A stretch of 9,077 nt of DNA. It comes from Bacillota bacterium (lineage in GTDB: Bacteria > Bacillota > Clostridia > Oscillospirales > Oscillospiraceae). The stretch is taken from positions 1 to 9,077 of the forward strand of contig JAEWML010000166.1 in the NCBI GenBank assembly GCA_023393155.1, given 5' to 3'. The stretch's first letter is position 1. Every line of letters begins with the position of its first letter. Shown here in pieces: positions 6,601-9,077 of the stretch. The notes beneath the pieces were generated by a model that saw only the letters and a program-made list of their open reading frames with translations, was not told where the DNA came from and did not search any database. The translations under genes were made by a program, and so were the position numbers.

Positions 6601-8505
6601 CACGACATCCCCGTCAATCTGGCCGACCCCCAGAGCCTGAACCGCCTGCGGGAGGTATTTTCCGGCCGGGAGCTGTATCTGGCCGTGGGGTCCGACGTGG
6701 TGGCCAACGCCTCCTCCTATCGGGCGGCCCCCGTGGAAGGGTCCGTGCAGCATCTCAACCACATTGTCTTCCGCCGCTCCAGCGACGCGGAGGGAATTGA
6801 AATCGACCCGGATTTGAGCTGCATTCAGGGCAAGGTGCTTCAATTGGAGCTGCCCACCCAACTGGAGGACATCAGCTCCACCCGCATCCGGGAGAACATC
6901 GACCTTGGCCGGGACATCTCCAACCTGGTGGACCCCACGGTACAGGATTATATCTACCGCAACAGCCTGTATCTCCGGGAGCCGCAGTATAAGCACGTTC
7001 TGCGGGCCAGCGATCTGGAGTTTTCCTTTGCGGAGCGGCCTGACCGCGACCTGCTGGAAGAGCTGTACGCCGCCGTGGGTGACGAAACGCACCTGTTCAC
7101 CCATCCTGAGCGGGGCGATTCCCTCATGATTCTCCGCTTGCAGGGGCCACGGCCCCGCGTGCTGGGCTTTTTGACCCTGCGGACGGTGAACACCGCCACA
7201 CTGTACGACGCGCTGGGAGACGCGGGCCTTGCCGATTACGTGCGCAAACGGACCGCCGGGCGAATCGCTCTTTTGACAGGGCTTTATATGGCAAAGTCCT
7301 GCGGCGCGGCCTACGACGTGGGTCAGTTGCTGCTGACCGAGGCACTGAGCCGCGCCATGGTGTCTGACTGCGGGTACGCCGTGTGGCGGCCCGCCTCGGG
7401 CAAAATCGACCCCGTGACGCTGGACCTTTTGCAGAGGCAGGGTTTTGTCTTGGCGCCCCAAAGCGACGCGGGGCCGCTGTTGCTGACGGACATGCGCTCC
7501 CCTTCCGTGCTGATTCAGAACATTCCCACCACTTTGAAAGAGCCGTTTGCCTCTAACCCGCAGGTGCTCTCCGCCGTGCGGAGGGCCCACGAGAACTTCC
7601 AGCGCGCCATCTGCAATCTGTATCCCGGCGTGCTGGTGCTGTCCTTAAACGCAGAGGTCATCTACCACCGGCTGGTGGGCCGCATTGTGGAGCTGAACGG
7701 CGTTCCCTCGGAGCCTACCCATCCCCGCGTGCTGGGAGAAAGCATGTGCGTCCCCTTCGGAAAAATTCTTCGGGGCAACGCCATCCCCAACACCGTCACC
7801 AAAACCATCCACACCGACAAGGTGTTCGCGCAGGATTTAAGCTCCTTCACCATTGCCCCCTTCCCCCGGTACGCGCCGCTGGAGAGCCAGATTCGTACCG
7901 TCAAGGCGTTTCACCGCCCCGTGATTCTGGTGGACGACCTGCTCCACACCGGCAACCGCATCAACGCGCTGGACCCGTTGTTCCGGGCGGAAAATCTGGA
8001 GATTGACCGAGTGCTGGTGGGGCTTTTGTCGGGCCGGGGCCGGGATTTGATTCTGTCCAAGGGGCGGAACATTGACTGTGTGTACTTCGTTCCCAATATG
8101 CGCTCTTGGTTCGTGGAGTCCACCATGTATCCCTTTATCGGAGGCGACACCGTGGCCCAAAGCGGAGAGGACCAGCCCCAGCTTACCCCGTCCATCAACA
8201 TGATTCTCCCCTATGTCTATCCCCGGTTTTACCGGGGCTGCGCCCAGGCGGCGGTGTTCAACTTCTCCCGCACCTGCCTTGAAAACGCGCGGGACATCCT
8301 GCTGACCCTGGAGGGCGAATACCGCCGCACCTATGCCCGCAACCTGACCCTTACCCGGCTCAGCGAGGCGGTGATTCTTCCCCTTGCCCCGGACAAGGGC
8401 CGGTGCCTGCACTATGACATGAATCTGTCCGCCTCCCAGTGCCTTGAAACCGATCTGCGGCTTCTGCTGCGAATGCAGGAGATGGAGAGGGGACCACGGC
8501 AGTGA
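3676..8505 (+). CDS. Multidomain HD / HEAT-like / NadD-like nucleotidyltransferase / GNAT-like / phosphoribosyltransferase protein
   Basis: This 1609-residue protein starts at ATG 3676, six bases after GGAGG. It has no signal peptide or membrane segment and should be cytoplasmic. Residues 1-160 are helical and unrecognised. An HD domain spans about 165-310: His179/184/185, HDIGK (213-217), His230/232, His253 and Asp274 are candidate metal ligands. About 380-900 is helical with HEAT-like pairs (near 430-455, 576-600, 698-720, 776-797, 816-840). A NadD/NMNAT-like nucleotidyltransferase domain spans 908-1105: GTFDPFSLSHKG (915-926), LAVGSD (1002-1007) and ISSTRIR (1066-1072). Residues 1110-1265 resemble a GNAT fold, with GFLTLRTVN and a degenerate acetyl-CoA loop. 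A type I phosphoribosyltransferase domain follows (about 1330-1510) with the PRPP loop VILVDDLLHTGN (1416-1427). Domains suggest nucleotide or NAD metabolism; substrate and reaction are unknown. It overlaps the next gene by four bases. Confidence 0.85.
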   Translation: MERVNPLTEKLVRAFSSQTFLRKLAMSGADAAALILPREWDEALAPLRALEKRLTCEDVLALALPLLNRLTVPPREGWMDYAYRVAVSLLYDSSDVEHTAKQRDGALCYLNILQILLDAEREALPFDPQFDFAFCTEEELSHSGTAEEYRQFLVRFRGEYVYEAMRLGRDVTPFRTLEHIAGVHHVAMSIMRPYHAAGGSVDLPLLSAAAAGHDIGKFGCKAGERVPYLHYHYTDQWFSQRGMETIGLIAANHSVWDLELENLSSESLALVYADFRVKQSRDESGQEIARIYSIQEAFDVILDKLDNVSYAKEQRYRHVYAKLLDFENYVRSFGADVRLEGNSTPPPPKTDPALMRPDQVASALRLTAVDHNLRLMHRLGHERLFANILESARSEQSAARLGAYLGIFEEYFTYWSHSQKEQTLEFLYDLLLIPDGGVRRRAAALLGRVLAGFNSGYKKERPGGAEPDPANRRPFALWKDYLSRLIYPDHRLTPAQISKIRYAAKLTVDSLLNHASGADRCVFAAELFRHYADPRAVEEGAAFALMDTVVSFPLSQCGGDELRTFADFALYWLENGAEKQKAAAMRLLRHLLEALPEGAETRTRIRAAVAEVDCDVSTPLLFLQSQLGRRLGLDTAEQDGFLSRQSAVSGVFLDNLKTATPWILKAVGVEYLLEQVELGNHQNVLHIATHFSNLMKVSENMVVRQAAGASLLSLAPVLTPARRNEIAVELSKSLETGDADSSKYIPEYLGRFSLWLPPGELDELVGQMEFLLSTPLAGVVSAALRTVGSMLEYYAVYQQRFNEDEYAVSARRDRLAGLLLRGLASCRESVRQTTLHILGDGLFASDALDFEDKEALFVLMSKKILFLMNEISERELTFFYAAATLSHIYRFILAHELDDGPFRFSPPPAAAFFPGTFDPFSLSHKGIVQAIRDLGFEVYLAIDEFSWSKKAQPSLVRRQIVSMSVADQFGVYLFPHDIPVNLADPQSLNRLREVFSGRELYLAVGSDVVANASSYRAAPVEGSVQHLNHIVFRRSSDAEGIEIDPDLSCIQGKVLQLELPTQLEDISSTRIRENIDLGRDISNLVDPTVQDYIYRNSLYLREPQYKHVLRASDLEFSFAERPDRDLLEELYAAVGDETHLFTHPERGDSLMILRLQGPRPRVLGFLTLRTVNTATLYDALGDAGLADYVRKRTAGRIALLTGLYMAKSCGAAYDVGQLLLTEALSRAMVSDCGYAVWRPASGKIDPVTLDLLQRQGFVLAPQSDAGPLLLTDMRSPSVLIQNIPTTLKEPFASNPQVLSAVRRAHENFQRAICNLYPGVLVLSLNAEVIYHRLVGRIVELNGVPSEPTHPRVLGESMCVPFGKILRGNAIPNTVTKTIHTDKVFAQDLSSFTIAPFPRYAPLESQIRTVKAFHRPVILVDDLLHTGNRINALDPLFRAENLEIDRVLVGLLSGRGRDLILSKGRNIDCVYFVPNMRSWFVESTMYPFIGGDTVAQSGEDQPQLTPSINMILPYVYPRFYRGCAQAAVFNFSRTCLENARDILLTLEGEYRRTYARNLTLTRLSEAVILPLAPDKGRCLHYDMNLSASQCLETDLRLLLRMQEMERGPRQ

Positions 8506-9077
8506 GGAAAAAACGGACGGCGGCGTTCCTTTTGCTGGCGGTGATATTCGCCGTTGGGCTTTGGATCTTTCGGGACAACAGCCTGCATTACCGGCTTGAG
8601 AACTCACAGCGCACGGAGGGCGTGCAATATATTCCAAATTTTCTAAACGCGCAGGCGTTTGTCTCCGGCTTTGACTGGGACGGGGCAGCGGAAAAAATTT
8701 CGGTGGTTATTCCCGGCACCGTGGAATTCTATAACTCCTCCAGAACCTTTCGGGTCACAAAGCTGGGCGGCTTTTTCGGCAGAGATGTTCCCTGCGCGTT
8801 CGGCCCCATGTTACCCGTGGGCAGCGGAGGCGGGCAGTTGATTTGCCCTGAGTCCAATGAGCTGGAAACAGCGCAGGAGGAACATCCAAACGCACCTGTG
8901 CGGGACTTGACCGTTTATTTGTCCGTGGGGCGGTATATCTCCGAAATTCCGCTGCCTGCCGCTTTCCTGCTCTATCGGGAGCAGGAAGGAGACGGCGCCA
9001 TCTGGCGCGTGACCTATTGGGTGGACTGCGATGAAAATAACCAGACCTTTTATGCCGAAGAGGGCAGACTGTATCTC
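8502..9077 (+). CDS. Membrane-anchored or secreted protein of unknown function (3' end outside window)
   Basis: The GTG start overlaps the TGA stop of the multidomain gene (GTGA, 8502-8505), with the purine-rich GGAGAGGGG about 10 bases upstream. The frame stays open for 192 codons to the window edge. The N-terminus MRKKRTAAFLLLAVIFAVGLW is a basic stretch followed by one hydrophobic helix (about 7-23), so it is a signal peptide or N-terminal anchor. No lipobox cysteine follows, so it is not a lipoprotein. The remainder is soluble, beta-rich in appearance, with only three cysteines (98, 115 and 175). I do not recognise the family. The overlap implies translational coupling and a shared operon with the cytoplasmic fusion protein, yet the two are expected on different sides of the membrane or joined only through the short N-terminal tail. 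Confidence 0.75.
   Translation, partial: MRKKRTAAFLLLAVIFAVGLWIFRDNSLHYRLENSQRTEGVQYIPNFLNAQAFVSGFDWDGAAEKISVVIPGTVEFYNSSRTFRVTKLGGFFGRDVPCAFGPMLPVGSGGGQLICPESNELETAQEEHPNAPVRDLTVYLSVGRYISEIPLPAAFLLYREQEGDGAIWRVTYWVDCDENNQTFYAEEGRLYL

Noticed and set aside
5809..7590. 593-codon open frame on the minus strand inside the multidomain gene
   Set aside because: It is antisense to a frame with clear HD, nucleotidyltransferase and PRTase motifs. Its product is low in recognisable motifs, and long antisense frames are expected in GC-rich DNA.
1..9077. CRISPR arrays, tRNA or rRNA genes, insertion sequences, phage genes
   Set aside because: I saw no regularly spaced repeats, cloverleaf with a TTCGANNC arm, transposase motifs or terminal repeats with target duplications.

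Overview
The window reads as chromosomal DNA from a GC-rich member of the Bacillota, most likely a gut clostridium of the Oscillospiraceae type. Supporting signs are GC-rich coding sequence with AT-rich promoter gaps, strong GGAGG-type ribosome sites, a TTG and a GTG start codon, an S-box (SAM-I) riboswitch in front of metK, and intrinsic terminators. The lineage is inferred from these traits only; no marker gene was compared.

Left arm, minus strand: a partial HAD phosphatase of the phosphoglycolate phosphatase type (1-524) lies downstream of metK (798-1982), which encodes S-adenosylmethionine synthase. A 13-bp perfect hairpin (750-780) separates them. The metK leader is readable almost completely: promoter TTGACA-17-TATGAT (2197-2225), SAM-I aptamer (2087-2179), an intrinsic terminator (2039-2071), then the ribosome site. 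High SAM should end transcription before metK, a normal feedback loop.

Middle, plus strand, divergent from metK: a 290-residue rhomboid-like membrane protein starting at TTG 2362. It appears to lack the catalytic serine and carries a C-terminal Cys/His metal-binding module. Its stop codon lies inside a perfect TTGACA box. That box could drive a short RNA made of a UNCG-capped hairpin followed by a terminator (about 3267-3348).

Right arm, plus strand: a 1609-residue multidomain protein (3676-8505) fills more than half of the window. It carries, in order, an HD phosphohydrolase domain, a long helical HEAT-like region, a NadD/NMNAT-like nucleotidyltransferase domain, a divergent GNAT-like domain and a C-terminal type I phosphoribosyltransferase domain. 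It is preceded by a -10 box and a structured leader of about 140 nt. A GTGA overlap joins it to a membrane-anchored or secreted protein of unknown function (8502 onward) that runs off the window. The fusion protein is the most noteworthy object here: its domains point to nucleotide, NAD or dinucleotide metabolism, but its reaction cannot be told from the sequence.
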